Source: an uncultured Saprospiraceae bacterium (GTDB lineage: Bacteria > Bacteroidota > Bacteroidia > Chitinophagales > Saprospiraceae). From it: 48,611 nt of DNA. Positions 16,614 through 26,384 of the stretch are shown here, piece by piece. Position 1 is the stretch's first letter, and the number at the start of each line of letters is the position of its first letter. Under the pieces are notes generated by a model. It had not been told where the DNA came from, searched no databases, and saw only the letters and a list, made by a program, of their open reading frames with translations. The DNA lies in contig CALJVJ010000030.1 in the NCBI GenBank assembly GCA_937974625.1, positions 1 through 48,611 of the forward strand, given 5' to 3'. The position numbers and the translations under genes are program-made.

Positions 16614-18230
16614 TTTGTTTTTTATAATTTTTAAGGGATAACTTAATGCCTGGTCAGTCCTAATTTGCACAAAATAAATTCCTGCTTCCCAATTATGCCC
16701 CAATTCTAAATAGCCTTTTGGTTGAGTCACAGATTGCTGATAAACCTCACGTCCAAGTATATCTTTAACGACAAGGGAAGTCGACGGCAATAAATTCAAC
16801 AATTCAAACTGAATAGTTGTATTTTCATTAAAAGGGTTTGGATAAGCGGTAAATTGCTCGACTCCTTCCAAAATGGGAATGCTCGTAGACATACTATCTA
16901 TAACATCTGCAACAGGTGCTAAAATCACATTCACAATCGTTACTACCCCATTTGTTAAGGATGCCGAAATTGTTTGTGAAGTATATCCTGGTTTTGAAAA
17001 GTTAACTTCAAAATCACCAGGAGTTACTTGACCAGTTTTGTATTCGCCAGTAATGGCACTTATCGCATTATTGGCATCTTCAGAAACAATGGTAACTGTA
17101 ACGCCGTCCAAAGCTAAACCCGTTAGGGAATCTTTCACCTCACCTTCTAAATAACAAGCACGCGTATAATTGGGTTTAAATACATAAAGTCCTGTTCCAC
17201 TATCTGAGCCAAGGATGGTTCCTGATTCGAAAAAAGGGTAAGCGCCCCAAACACCTCCATAACTGCCATTGCCACCATCAAAGGTGTCATAATTACCAAC
17301 TTCTATCAAATTTTGAGGTCGATTAGCATCCGTAATTACGATGCCTTCTGTATAAAAAGAAGTAATTAAATAGTCATTTTTAACATGCACATTATGAGGA
17401 ATCAATCCAGTGTTGACAGAGCTAATTGGTCTAAATTCGTCTAGATATTTAATATTGTTCATATCCGAAATGTCATAAGCTCCAACGGGTGCATTATTTC
17501 GTTCATCTGTTGTGAAAATAGTATTCCCATCATCAGACAACCAAGCATTATGTGTAAAGGTAAATGGCGTTGTTTGACTACTTATCGTAAAAATACTATC
17601 CTTATTGGCGATATTCTGAATCGCAAAAGCACCATCATAAATATCTGAGGTGTATATAAAATCACCCCTTGCATACACATCATGGGCATAGACAGCAGCA
17701 GCAGCAGCTACAAACGTAGGATTACCTGGGTTGGTAAATAAGTCGATGATGATAACTCCGCCATTATTGACGTTACATCCTGCTAAAAAACCATAACCAG
17801 TTTCGGTATCGATATAAATATTATGACAGGTACTTAATTGACCTATTCCTGGAATGATAGGTGTCCAAAAATAGCTATCCGTAGAATCTGGTGCATTGGG
17901 CAAGTTTTTTAAATTGATAACTTGCAAACCACCAGAAGATTCATTGATATAATAAGAAAAATGACCAATCGTTTTAGCATCTCGCCAAGTCGAAGCAGGC
18001 CCTGGAATAATCGCCACATTTTGTGGATTAGTAGGGTCTGTAATATTTTCAATAGCCACACCAGCTCGCAAGCAAACCAAAGCATATTCATTACCAACAC
18101 TATCCGTATATCCCCAAATATCACTTAGGTTTTGGGAGTAGGTAACATTTGATTGAAGCGCCAAGTTTTTTTGGCTAAAAGCAAAATGTTGTAAAATAAC
18201 GAATAGTAGAAATAGGAATATCTTTCTCAT
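16608..18230 (-). CDS. Choice-of-anchor B family protein with LVIVD repeats and T9SS sorting domain
   Basis: A 540-residue secreted protein. It has a signal peptide (about 1-19, FAFSQ) and then a beta-propeller-like region of LVIVD-type repeats (about 30-350), for example AGVAIENITDPTNPQNVAIIPG and SGGLQVINLKNLPNAP. A carboxypeptidase-regulatory-like beta domain (about 365-440, EVKDSLTGLALDGVTVTI) and a type A T9SS C-terminal domain (about 455-540, FTAYPNPFNENTTIQFEL ... GIYFVQIRT) follow. Family role: cell-surface delivery through the type IX system; the propeller function is unknown. I place the start at the ATG at 18228-18230; a TTG two codons upstream is less likely. Confidence 0.88.
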   Translation of the reverse strand: MRKIFLFLLFVILQHFAFSQKNLALQSNVTYSQNLSDIWGYTDSVGNEYALVCLRAGVAIENITDPTNPQNVAIIPGPASTWRDAKTIGHFSYYINESSGGLQVINLKNLPNAPDSTDSYFWTPIIPGIGQLSTCHNIYIDTETGYGFLAGCNVNNGGVIIIDLFTNPGNPTFVAAAAAVYAHDVYARGDFIYTSDIYDGAFAIQNIANKDSIFTISSQTTPFTFTHNAWLSDDGNTIFTTDERNNAPVGAYDISDMNNIKYLDEFRPISSVNTGLIPHNVHVKNDYLITSFYTEGIVITDANRPQNLIEVGNYDTFDGGNGSYGGVWGAYPFFESGTILGSDSGTGLYVFKPNYTRACYLEGEVKDSLTGLALDGVTVTIVSEDANNAISAITGEYKTGQVTPGDFEVNFSKPGYTSQTISASLTNGVVTIVNVILAPVADVIDSMSTSIPILEGVEQFTAYPNPFNENTTIQFELLNLLPSTSLVVKDILGREVYQQSVTQPKGYLELGHNWEAGIYFVQIRTDQALSYPLKIIKNKN

Positions 18231-18658
18231 TATCAAATAGTTAAGCGATTCTGATTTTTAATCTGTTTATTAGGAGGCAAAAATTAGACCTTAAATTTTA
18301 ACGGAGGTGGTATCAAAGTTTTACAAAAGTATCAAATTTTTCACAAGAGTTTGATAACAAGTCAAAATGTTATAGTAAAGCTGAAGACAGAAGCAATGTT
18401 AATTTAGTCCAACAGTGCAGGGCTGAACAATTCTAATTTTTTTTTAATCTAAAATGCCTGCCTTTTTGGTAAATAGATGAAAATTTAACCCCGTTGCTGT
18501 ATAGGTTATTTTTTGATAACGCTCGATTTACTTTTAAACCAACCCGAATGCCTGTTGAGCGGGCGGCTTTTAGATTTGTTATTTTCAATTTTAAATTAAA
18601 ATTTTACAATATTCTAGAACTGTTCATCGCTGGCTCAACAAGGTGCCTTATAAAAAAA
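18231..18658. other. Gene-free spacer with a weak inverted pair
   Basis: Apart from one loose inverted pair (cctgttgagcgggc near 18547 and gctggctcaacaagg near 18630) with an AT-rich palindrome between them, nothing is recognised. The open frame crossing it on the plus strand runs through the terminator at 18659-18690 and has no family features. Confidence 0.45.
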
Positions 18659-18690
18659 ACACCCTTGTCACACAAAGTGTCAAAGGTGTT
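18659..18690 (-). terminator. Terminator of the acyl-CoA dehydrogenase gene
   Basis: The arms aacacccttgtcac and gtgtcaaaggtgtt pair with one mismatch and one G-U, enclosing a short loop. On the minus strand a run of T follows (the plus strand has aaaaaaaa just left). It lies about 70 bases past the stop codon. Confidence 0.75.
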
Positions 18691-18760
18691 CTATATTTTT
18701 ATACCTAAGAAAGATTCAGTTAGTGCCCAATTACCACTCACAACTTACCACTAAAAAAAG

Positions 18761-20314
18761 CTATCCAAATAAATTTTGTAATTTCATCGCCACACCCATA
18801 TCGCCATCCACTTGAATTTTTCCACTCATAAAGGCAGACATAGGGTTTAAGTTCCCGCTAACCAATGCTTGAAAATCAGCCATAGTAACTTTTACGGTAC
18901 AATCTGCGCTATCATCTTTAGTCGTCACTACGTTAGCGTCCCCGGTGCCATCAATGAATAATTGCTGACCTCCCATATCAAACTTCAAAGTCTTACCGAG
19001 TGGTTGTGCATTTGCAGCTTGCTGTTGAATACCTGAGACTAAGGTATCTAAAGAGGCAGCAGAACCTTTTGTATTCGGACTCGGAGAGGCAGAAACTTTT
19101 TTACTGAGACCAATAGCACCACTACTGGCTTGTTTTCCTATATCCGTACGAGGAGCAGCTTTATAGCCTACATCGTCAATCAGCATTTTGGCAATAATTC
19201 CCCGCATAATTTCAGACGAACCACCTCCAATGGTACCCACCCGAACATCTCTATACATACGAGCCATTGGGTATTCTTCCATGAATCCATAACCGCCAAA
19301 AAATTGTAGACATTGAGTAGCCACTTTTTCGGATAGTTCGGAAACTAATAGCTTTGCCATCGAACAAAGCTTCACATCATAAATGCCGTCTTGATACATT
19401 TTGGAACAGGTGTAAGTAAATGCCTTCGCAGCCTCAATTTCCGATGCCATTTGGGCAATTCGGTGCCTTAAAACTTGAAATCGATTAATAGATTTACCAA
19501 ATGCTTGTCTTTCAGACATATATTGAAGCGATTTTTCAATAGCAGATTCCATAGCCGAAATACCAGCAGGAAGCCCGCAAATTCGCTCTAATTGCAAACC
19601 ATTCATGAGGTAGTAAAATCCTCTTCCTTCTTCTCCTACCAAATTTTCTACAGGAACTTTGACATTATCAAAACTCAACTCAGCCGTATCAGAAGAGTGC
19701 CAACCCAATTTCTTTAACTTTCTAGTAGAAACACCTTCCATTGCCTGTTCAATAACCAAAAGACTTACCCCTTTTGCACCTTGACTAGGGTCAGTTTTCA
19801 CTACCGCAATCACAAAATCACCATAGACCCCATTGGTAATGAAGGTTTTTGAACCATTTACGATATAATGGTCTCCTTCCCTAATTGCTTTTGTTTGGAT
19901 ATTCTGAACATCAGAACCCGCGCCAGGTTCCGTAATGCCTATAGAGGAAATGAGTTCCCCAGCTATAATTCCTGGTAAATATTTTTTCTTTAAAGCATCC
20001 GAACCATACTTTAAAATGTAAGGCCCAGACATATATTGCACTACTTGCTGAGTAATTGCAAAACCACCAGAATTACATCGGCCTAACTCTTCATTAAAGA
20101 CCACATCATAGAAAAAATCTAGGTCCATACCACCATATTCTTCAGGATAGGAAAGTCCTAAAAAGCCCATATCGCCCATTTTTTTCCAAATATCTCTGGG
20201 GGTTCTACGCTCCTCTTCCCATTTGTCAATATTAGGAATGGCTTCTTTTTCAAGAAAAGTTCTTAAAGATTGGCGGAATAATTCATGCTCTTCAGTAAAG
20301 TAATAGGAATTCAT
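18761..20314 (-). CDS. Acyl-CoA dehydrogenase with C-terminal SCP2 domain
   Basis: A 517-residue cytosolic flavoenzyme. The ACAD core (about 1-385) has SSIGITEPGAGSDVQ, FITNG, QAFGKSINRFQVLRHRIA and FFGGYGFMEEYPMARMYRDVRVGTIGGGSSEIMRGIIAK. The usual catalytic Glu of the medium-chain type (EGT) is replaced by GGS; instead E243 in LQLERI sits where the long-chain and isovaleryl types carry theirs. A Ser/Pro/Ala linker (about 390-425) leads to an SCP2 sterol-carrier domain (about 425-517, SADCTVKVTMADFQALVSGNLNPMSAFMSGKIQVDGDMG). Known role: first oxidation of fatty or branched acyl-CoA. The fusion suggests lipid ligand delivery, by inference. Confidence 0.93.
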   Translation of the reverse strand: MNSYYFTEEHELFRQSLRTFLEKEAIPNIDKWEEERRTPRDIWKKMGDMGFLGLSYPEEYGGMDLDFFYDVVFNEELGRCNSGGFAITQQVVQYMSGPYILKYGSDALKKKYLPGIIAGELISSIGITEPGAGSDVQNIQTKAIREGDHYIVNGSKTFITNGVYGDFVIAVVKTDPSQGAKGVSLLVIEQAMEGVSTRKLKKLGWHSSDTAELSFDNVKVPVENLVGEEGRGFYYLMNGLQLERICGLPAGISAMESAIEKSLQYMSERQAFGKSINRFQVLRHRIAQMASEIEAAKAFTYTCSKMYQDGIYDVKLCSMAKLLVSELSEKVATQCLQFFGGYGFMEEYPMARMYRDVRVGTIGGGSSEIMRGIIAKMLIDDVGYKAAPRTDIGKQASSGAIGLSKKVSASPSPNTKGSAASLDTLVSGIQQQAANAQPLGKTLKFDMGGQQLFIDGTGDANVVTTKDDSADCTVKVTMADFQALVSGNLNPMSAFMSGKIQVDGDMGVAMKLQNLFG

Positions 20315-20879
20315 ATATTTATTTTTTTGTCAATTTTTTGAGCGTAAATGGATTTTGCAATAGTTGTTAAACAACTGCTAAATATAAGTTTGAACACCAT
20401 ATCGTCCCACGATAATTATAGGGATAATGGCTCTCTTAAAGGCAAATTTCAAATGCATCCAATTTTTTTTCTAAAAATGAGAAATAAATAGCGAAATTTC
20501 GCTAATTTTACCGCATAGTGCGATTTTATGACTTAGAAATGATTAAAATCGATACCCTACAATTTTTTTTCCCATTGTAATCTCTACCTACTACGTTCCT
20601 AAGCATTCTTAAAATTCGATTAAAGCTACAAACTACTTAGAAAATTGGATAAAATTTAAATTATGTCAATTTTAGTACGAAAATACTAATTTTCAATAGT
20701 TTATTAAACCTTAATATCAAAAACTTGTTTTAATTAAAAACAGATATTATTTTTATTAAAGTAAAAAAAGCATAACTTAGTATCCTAAGGTGTAATAAAT
20801 TAGAATATAAATTTGTTTGTAGAAATAATTTAGATTTTTATTTGGAATCGACCTTTAAAGTGTGCTATATTAAGAACCT
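20315..20879. other. AT-rich divergent intergenic region
   Basis: This 565-base gap separates two divergent genes and so should hold both promoters. The only structure seen is a perfect 16-base palindrome (tagcgaaatttcgcta) at 20489-20504, which could be an operator. No coding region is supported. Confidence 0.5.
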
Positions 20880-21665
20880 ATGACAAATACAATTGAAAGT
20901 TTTGCAGATATGAGTAAACCCTCTATATTTTGGTTAACCACAGAAATTGGAAGAGCATTTACCGAATATGGTTTATCCTTACCCTTCCGAAAATTTACGA
21001 GTAAATCAGTAGCAGGAGATGGACATCCTGTGTTAGTATTACCAGGCTTTATGGCTTCGGATAAGTCTACCAAGGTCCTTAGAAAGTTTATTCAAGATAA
21101 GGGCTATACTGCGATTGCCTGGGAATTAGGCAGAAATAAAGGAGAAGTGGAAGTTTTAGATTTATTATTCTTAAAATTAGAAGAAATTTATGAAGAATAT
21201 GGTCGTAAAATAAGCATCATCGGATGGAGTTTAGGAGGGGTGCTAGCAAGACAATTAGCAAAAGGGAAACCACACTTGGTTCGCCAAGTTATTACCTTAG
21301 GTTCTCCTTTTCGAGATATAGCGGCACCAAATAATGCTTCCTGGGTGTATAATTTGATTTCTGGAGGGAAAAGAGTGGTGGATTTAGACCCAGATTTATT
21401 AAAAGATTTACCAAAGCCAGCCCCTGTCCCAACGACAGCTATTTATTCTAAAGAAGACGGGGTGGTATCTTGGGAGGTTTGTGTGGAAAAAAAGGAGACG
21501 GCAATTCACCAAAATATCCAAGTAAGAGGCAGTCATATTGGTTTAGGGGTAAATGCCTCTGTTTTAAAAATCATTGAAGACCGCTTACAATACGAAGCAG
21601 AAAATTGGGTAGCTTTTAAGCCCCAAAATTTTGTAGATGACTTATTTTTATTTCCTTCGTTGTAA
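20880..21665 (+). CDS. Alpha/beta hydrolase, lipase-like
   Basis: A 261-residue protein with the hydrolase fold. VLVLPGFMASDKSTKVLRKFI leads into the oxyanion region, GWSLGG carries the nucleophile Ser117, an Asp follows in YSKEDGVVSWE and the His is in GSHIGLGVN. The overall pattern (a GF-x-A-SD motif, then ARQLAKGKPHLVRQVITLGSPF) is like triacylglycerol-lipase and PGAP1-type proteins. No signal peptide is visible, so it is probably cytosolic. The substrate is unknown. Confidence 0.85.
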   Translation: MTNTIESFADMSKPSIFWLTTEIGRAFTEYGLSLPFRKFTSKSVAGDGHPVLVLPGFMASDKSTKVLRKFIQDKGYTAIAWELGRNKGEVEVLDLLFLKLEEIYEEYGRKISIIGWSLGGVLARQLAKGKPHLVRQVITLGSPFRDIAAPNNASWVYNLISGGKRVVDLDPDLLKDLPKPAPVPTTAIYSKEDGVVSWEVCVEKKETAIHQNIQVRGSHIGLGVNASVLKIIEDRLQYEAENWVAFKPQNFVDDLFLFPSL

Positions 21666-21672
21666 AACAATA

Positions 21673-21731
21673 AATGATGAATTCGTCAAACAGCAAACGT
21701 TTTCGGTGTTCGACGAATTCATTACATCATT
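21673..21731. terminator. Convergent-gene hairpin
   Basis: Inverted words around tgaattcgtc (21678-21687) and gacgaattca (21712-21721) lie between the hydrolase gene and the PII gene, which converge here. A U-run is not obvious, so termination is inferred from location. Confidence 0.4.
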
Positions 21732-21736
21732 CATCA

Positions 21737-22078
21737 CTATTTAATTGCTTCTCCACCACGTGTCCGAGTTCTAATCCGAATAGCATCCATGACATCATAG
21801 ACAAATATCTTTCCATCACCAACATTTCCCGTTGATGCATTATCCAGAATAACGTTGATACATTTGTCTAAATTCTCATCGCTAATAACACAGATTATCA
21901 ATACTTTATTTCTCAAAATATTAGACTTCTCTGTACCTCGATAAACTTCAGAATAACTTTTTTGCAGACCAGTTCCTTTGACATTCATAACCGTCATACA
22001 AGGAATATTTGCGGCTTTTAAACCAATCTGTACATCCTTTAACTTGGATGGATTTATTATAGCTTCTACTTTTTTCAT
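21737..22078 (-). CDS. P-II family nitrogen regulator
   Basis: A 113-residue trimeric signal protein that senses 2-oxoglutarate and ATP/ADP. The fold is complete: MKKVEAIINPSKLKDVQIGL, T-loop 37-55 with Q39, TGNVGDGKIFVYDVMDAIRIRTRTRG and K58. Tyr46 is present, but position 51, the tyrosine uridylylated in enteric GlnB/GlnK, is Lys here. It lies 212 bases downstream of the ammonium transporter gene on the same strand, so it very likely binds and blocks that channel as GlnK does. Confidence 0.95.
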   Translation of the reverse strand: MKKVEAIINPSKLKDVQIGLKAANIPCMTVMNVKGTGLQKSYSEVYRGTEKSNILRNKVLIICVISDENLDKCINVILDNASTGNVGDGKIFVYDVMDAIRIRTRTRGGEAIK

Positions 22079-22254
22079 TTTTAAAAGTTTAAAAATCAGT
22101 CATTTATAACATTCGGAGAAAATTAAAACGACCAACTTGTTAAATACCAGTTTTTAATTGTAAGCAAAATAATCAAAATCTCACATCTCTTTAGTTCAAT
22201 TGCTTTTTTTACGCGATCCTTTAGATGGCAGCCACTAGTACTTTAAATTTTACT

Positions 22255-22271
22255 TGCCTACCGGACAGGCA
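22255..22271. other. Short TGCCT/AGGCA hairpin between amt and PII genes
   Basis: The word tgcct-accggac-aggca forms a small stem downstream of the amt stop codon. Similar short hairpins occur at 16558-16572 and 26668-26685, so it may be a dispersed motif and not a terminator. Confidence 0.4.
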
Positions 22272-22290
22272 GGCATTTTAAATTCATTAC

Positions 22291-23559
22291 CTATTCATAC
22301 TCAGAATAAGACTCTACACCAAACTCAGCAGCATCAATACCTGCCAATTCTTCCTCTCTACTCACTCTGATACCCATAGTCATATCTAAAACTTTCATCA
22401 AACTAAATGTAATGATAAAAGACATGATGGCAATCGCTGCCACGCCAGTTAATTGGACAATAAATTGGCTGGCACCACCGCCTGTAAATAATCCGCCTTC
22501 TGCGGCAAAAAGCCCAACCGCTAACGTTCCCCAGACGCCATTTACGCCGTGCACAGCTACGGCACCTACTGGGTCATCAATATGCATTCTATCAATCGTA
22601 ATGACGGCAATATCAACTAAAATACCAGCAACTAAACCAATGACAATCGCAGCCCAAGGGTCTACAACATTACAACCCGCTGTAATCCCTACTAAACCTG
22701 CTAAAACACCATTGATTACCATCGTAATATCCACCACACCATGACGTAACCGAGTATACATCATCGTAGCAACACCACCCGCAGCAGATGCCAAGAAAGT
22801 ATTTGTTGCAACAGTTCCAATAAGTTCCCAATTGCCTACAGCAGCAAGCGTAGAGCCAGGATTGAAGCCAAACCATCCAAACCATAAAATAAACGCGCCG
22901 GTAGCCGCTAAAGGTAAATTATGACCAGGAATAGCATTGATACTGCCATCCTCATTATATTTCCCAATTCTAGGTCCTAAAACAATTGCTCCAGCCAAGG
23001 CTGCAAAACCACCCATAGCATGAACTGCAGCCGAACCCGCAAAATCATTAAACCCCTTTTGTGCTAACCAGCCATCAGGATTCCATACCCAATTGGCAGC
23101 TAGTGGATACAAGATGGCGCAAAAAAGCACCACAAAGACCACATAAACCCAATTCCGCATTCTTTCTGCCAATGCACCGGATACAATAGAGACCGCCGCT
23201 ATAGCAAAGCCCATTTGAATAAACCAGAATAATTTATTGGAGACAGTGAGTCCTAAATCTCGGTCAGTAATACCCATATCAAAGGCAAAATAACCATTAG
23301 ACTCACCATAAGCAATTCCGAATCCAACTACGAAAAAAGCCAAACCACCAAACATAATATCAATCATTACTTTAGCGATAATACTCATCGTATTTTTAGA
23401 CCGAATAAAACCTGCTTCTAAGAGTGCAAAACCACCCTCCATTTGGAAAATAAGCGCTGCACAAATGGCCACCCAAACAGTGTCTATGGCATTGATATGC
23501 CCTTGGATGGCCTCTGCATTTGAGGCTACCTGAGCGGTAACTTCCGTTAAACTTTGCAT
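22291..23559 (-). CDS. amt: Ammonium transporter (Amt)
   Basis: A 422-residue polytopic membrane protein with about eleven transmembrane helices. The pore motifs are intact: IFQMEGGFALLEAGFIRSKN near the N-terminus, the twin pore histidines in AAVHAMGGFAALAG and AVHGVNGVWGTLA, and GFNPGS. Known role: conducts ammonium/ammonia across the inner membrane. The N-terminus before the first helix (about 28 residues, TEVTAQVASNAEAIQGHINAIDT) is hydrophilic. It is encoded upstream of a PII gene on the same strand. Confidence 0.96.
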   Translation of the reverse strand: MQSLTEVTAQVASNAEAIQGHINAIDTVWVAICAALIFQMEGGFALLEAGFIRSKNTMSIIAKVMIDIMFGGLAFFVVGFGIAYGESNGYFAFDMGITDRDLGLTVSNKLFWFIQMGFAIAAVSIVSGALAERMRNWVYVVFVVLFCAILYPLAANWVWNPDGWLAQKGFNDFAGSAAVHAMGGFAALAGAIVLGPRIGKYNEDGSINAIPGHNLPLAATGAFILWFGWFGFNPGSTLAAVGNWELIGTVATNTFLASAAGGVATMMYTRLRHGVVDITMVINGVLAGLVGITAGCNVVDPWAAIVIGLVAGILVDIAVITIDRMHIDDPVGAVAVHGVNGVWGTLAVGLFAAEGGLFTGGGASQFIVQLTGVAAIAIMSFIITFSLMKVLDMTMGIRVSREEELAGIDAAEFGVESYSEYE

Positions 23560-24127
23560 AATCGTTTTGTTTGTTAAGAATAGCTAATGATAAGCAGGAA
23601 TCTGCTTGTATTAAATTAGCTAATCTTTATCTAATAAATGTTAAATACTTCTTCCCCAGAATAGAAGAAAGTTTTGTGTATATCCAATCCTAAATGAATA
23701 ATAATTTTATTTATAGTTTAATTGATTGGATTTGTAAATATCTGAAATACAGTCAGCTGTGATGTATTTTGCTTTTGGTTATATTGAAATAATAAAGTCG
23801 GGTAAGTAAAATAATGTGGAACAAAATTAGTGGAATTAAAAAGTTTATCCGCAAATCTAATCCATAAATTAAAGGCGTTTTTATTTTTAAGGTATAATTT
23901 TGTTTTGGATGAATTTGTCAATTTTTAATTCGGTATATTGCTATTTTTTATAATGTTATATGGAAAATGGAGATAGGTTTCTAGTACTCAAAACTTTGAT
24001 TAAGTGGCTAAAAATCAGAAACTAAAAATTTTACACCTACCCTGACGGGAGTCATGTAGGTCCATCACGTATTTAGTTTTAGTTAGGTTTATGATTTGAA
24101 GTACGGCCCGTTACTTCAGCTTTTTTC
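23560..24127. other. Gene-free region upstream of amt
   Basis: This 568-base AT-rich gap lies between the amt start and the Tex stop codon, both on the minus strand. It should hold the amt promoter and any nitrogen-responsive site, but none could be recognised. A 67-codon open frame inside has no signal peptide or family features. Confidence 0.45.
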
Positions 24128-26254
24128 CTATACGTCTTTCATAGACAGCTGTATCCTATTTCTAACCTTATCCACTTCTACCACTTTTACCTGTACCTGC
24201 TGCTGTAATTTCACCACATCTGCAGGATTTTTGACAAATTTATTTGCCAATTGTGAGATATGTACCAGCCCATCTTGTTTAACCCCAACATCTACAAAAG
24301 CTCCAAAATTGGTTACATTGGTCACTATCCCAGGTAATACCATACCAATATTCAAATCATCAATTGTTTTAACGGACTTCGAAAACTCAAAAGATTTAGC
24401 GGTTCCTCTAGGGTCTAAGCCTGGTTTATCCAATTCTTTGATAATATCTTTTAAAGTAGGGAGACCAATCGCATCACTTACATAGGCTTGTAAATTAATC
24501 GATTTTTGTAGGTCTTTATTATCAATTAACTGTTGAATAGAGCAGTTCAAATCTTTAGCTATTTGCTCCACAATTGCATAACTTTCAGGGTGGACAGCTG
24601 TATTATCCAATGGGTTTTTGCTGGATTTAATACGTAAAAATCCTGCACATTGCTCAAAAGCTTTATCGCCCATTCTGGCTACTTTTTTGAGCTGTTTCCG
24701 ATTCTTAAAAGCACCATTTTCTTTTCTGAAATCGACGATATTGCCAGCTAAGGTAGGTCCTAAACCAGAAACATAAGTCAATAAATGTTTACTAGCGGTA
24801 TTCAAATTTATACCAACAGAGTTTACGCAACTTTCCACTACTCGGTCAAGACTCTCTTTCAACATTCCTTGATGTACATCATGCTGATATTGTCCAACAC
24901 CAATAGATTTAGCATCAATTTTAACCAATTCCGCTAAAGGGTCCATCAATCGACGACCAATAGAAACGGCACCCCGCACTGTTATGTCTTTATCAGGAAA
25001 TTCATCTCTAGCAATTTGGGAAGCTGAGTAGATGGAAGCACCACTTTCATTTACCATAAAAACAGCGACAGATTTATCAAAAGTGATGCTATTAACTAAG
25101 GCAAGTGTTTCTCGACCAGCTGTTCCATTTCCTATCGCAATTGCTTGAATATCAAATTGATAGACTAAATTTTTGATATGATTGGTAGCACCAAATTGGT
25201 CCGATTGTGGTGGATGCGGAAAAATAGCAGAATGGTCCAATAAATTCCCACTTTCATCCAAGCAAACAACTTTGCAACCAGTCCGAAATCCAGGGTCAAT
25301 CGCTAAAATTCTCAATTGTCCTAAAGGTGCCGCTAGCAATAATTGTTTTAAGTTTTCGGTAAAAACTTTTATCGCTTCTGTATCTGCAATTTCCTTAGCT
25401 TTATTTCTAAATTCTGTCTCAATCGACGGTGATAAAAGTCTTTTATAACTATCTTCTAAAGCTAATTTGACTTGCTCTGTAGCAGCACCATATCCTTCCA
25501 AGTACAATTGTTCTAACCGATACATAGTTTGTTCCTCATCAGGAAAAATGGAGACTCTTAAAAAACCTTCCTCTTCTCCTCTTCTCATAGCTAAAATTCG
25601 ATGAGAAGGGCATTTTTTTAGGGCTTGTTCAAACTTAAAATAGTCTTTGTATTTAATTCCTTCTTCATCTCGTCCCCGAGCAACTTTTGATTTAATAACC
25701 GCCGTGCGGTCAAAGGCAAAACGCACCCTATCTCTAGCTTGTTTATCCTCATTAATCCATTCTGAAATAATGTCTCGACTACCCGCTAAAGCAGCTTCAA
25801 TATCTGGTACTTCGTCATTTAAATATTGACCAGCAAGCGATTCAATTTGATGGTTATTTTGCTTAAAAAGTGCTTGCGCTAAAGGTTCTAATCCTTTTTC
25901 CTTAGCGGCAGTTGCTCTGGTTTTTCGTTTCTTTTTATATGGTAAATAAATATCCTCTAATTCCGTTGAATTATAGGTACCCATAATCCGTTTTTTTAAC
26001 GAATCCGTCAGTTTTCCTTGCTCCTCTATGGCCTTTAAAATCGTCTCTTTTCGCTTTTCGATTTCTCTAAACTTATCCAATGCGGATTTAATATCGGCAA
26101 TAGCAACCTCGTCTAAGGAACCAGTCATTTCCTTTCGATATCGAGAAATAAAAGGAATAGTCGCCCCTTCATCCAATAGTTTAATCGTATTTTCTACGCC
26201 TCGCTTAGGTAAGTGTAAAGATTTGGTAATCAGTGAAATAGCAATAGAGTTCAT
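24128..26254 (-). CDS. tex: Tex family RNA-binding transcription accessory protein
   Basis: A 708-residue cytosolic protein with the full Tex layout: N-terminal helical region (LHLPKRGVENTIKLLDEGATIPFISRYRKEMTG), YqgF-like nuclease fold (about 315-415, LAIDPGFRTGCKV), helix-hairpin-helix pair (about 480-560, TASKHLLTYVSGLGPTLAGNIV) and a C-terminal S1 domain (about 633-704, VLPGIVTNVTNFGAFVDVGVKQDGLVHISQL). The length agrees with the family. Role: RNA-polymerase-associated factor acting in transcript stability and elongation. Confidence 0.96.
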   Translation of the reverse strand: MNSIAISLITKSLHLPKRGVENTIKLLDEGATIPFISRYRKEMTGSLDEVAIADIKSALDKFREIEKRKETILKAIEEQGKLTDSLKKRIMGTYNSTELEDIYLPYKKKRKTRATAAKEKGLEPLAQALFKQNNHQIESLAGQYLNDEVPDIEAALAGSRDIISEWINEDKQARDRVRFAFDRTAVIKSKVARGRDEEGIKYKDYFKFEQALKKCPSHRILAMRRGEEEGFLRVSIFPDEEQTMYRLEQLYLEGYGAATEQVKLALEDSYKRLLSPSIETEFRNKAKEIADTEAIKVFTENLKQLLLAAPLGQLRILAIDPGFRTGCKVVCLDESGNLLDHSAIFPHPPQSDQFGATNHIKNLVYQFDIQAIAIGNGTAGRETLALVNSITFDKSVAVFMVNESGASIYSASQIARDEFPDKDITVRGAVSIGRRLMDPLAELVKIDAKSIGVGQYQHDVHQGMLKESLDRVVESCVNSVGINLNTASKHLLTYVSGLGPTLAGNIVDFRKENGAFKNRKQLKKVARMGDKAFEQCAGFLRIKSSKNPLDNTAVHPESYAIVEQIAKDLNCSIQQLIDNKDLQKSINLQAYVSDAIGLPTLKDIIKELDKPGLDPRGTAKSFEFSKSVKTIDDLNIGMVLPGIVTNVTNFGAFVDVGVKQDGLVHISQLANKFVKNPADVVKLQQQVQVKVVEVDKVRNRIQLSMKDV

Positions 26255-26384
26255 AAGGGAAGTGTGTAGTTTTGATTCTATGTTATTGATTTAATACAAT
26301 GCTTATTAAGCCAACTGCAAAACTATAATAATCCCACAAAATAACAAGGGCAATAAAGAATTAACTAAAAAGAAAAATAAGTGA

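Noticed and set aside
18494..18754. 86-residue plus-strand frame in the 18.5 kb gap
   Set aside because: Runs through the terminator of the acyl-CoA dehydrogenase gene and has no recognisable features.
23718..23921. 67-residue minus-strand frame upstream of amt
   Set aside because: Low-complexity AT-driven frame, no signal peptide or family motif.
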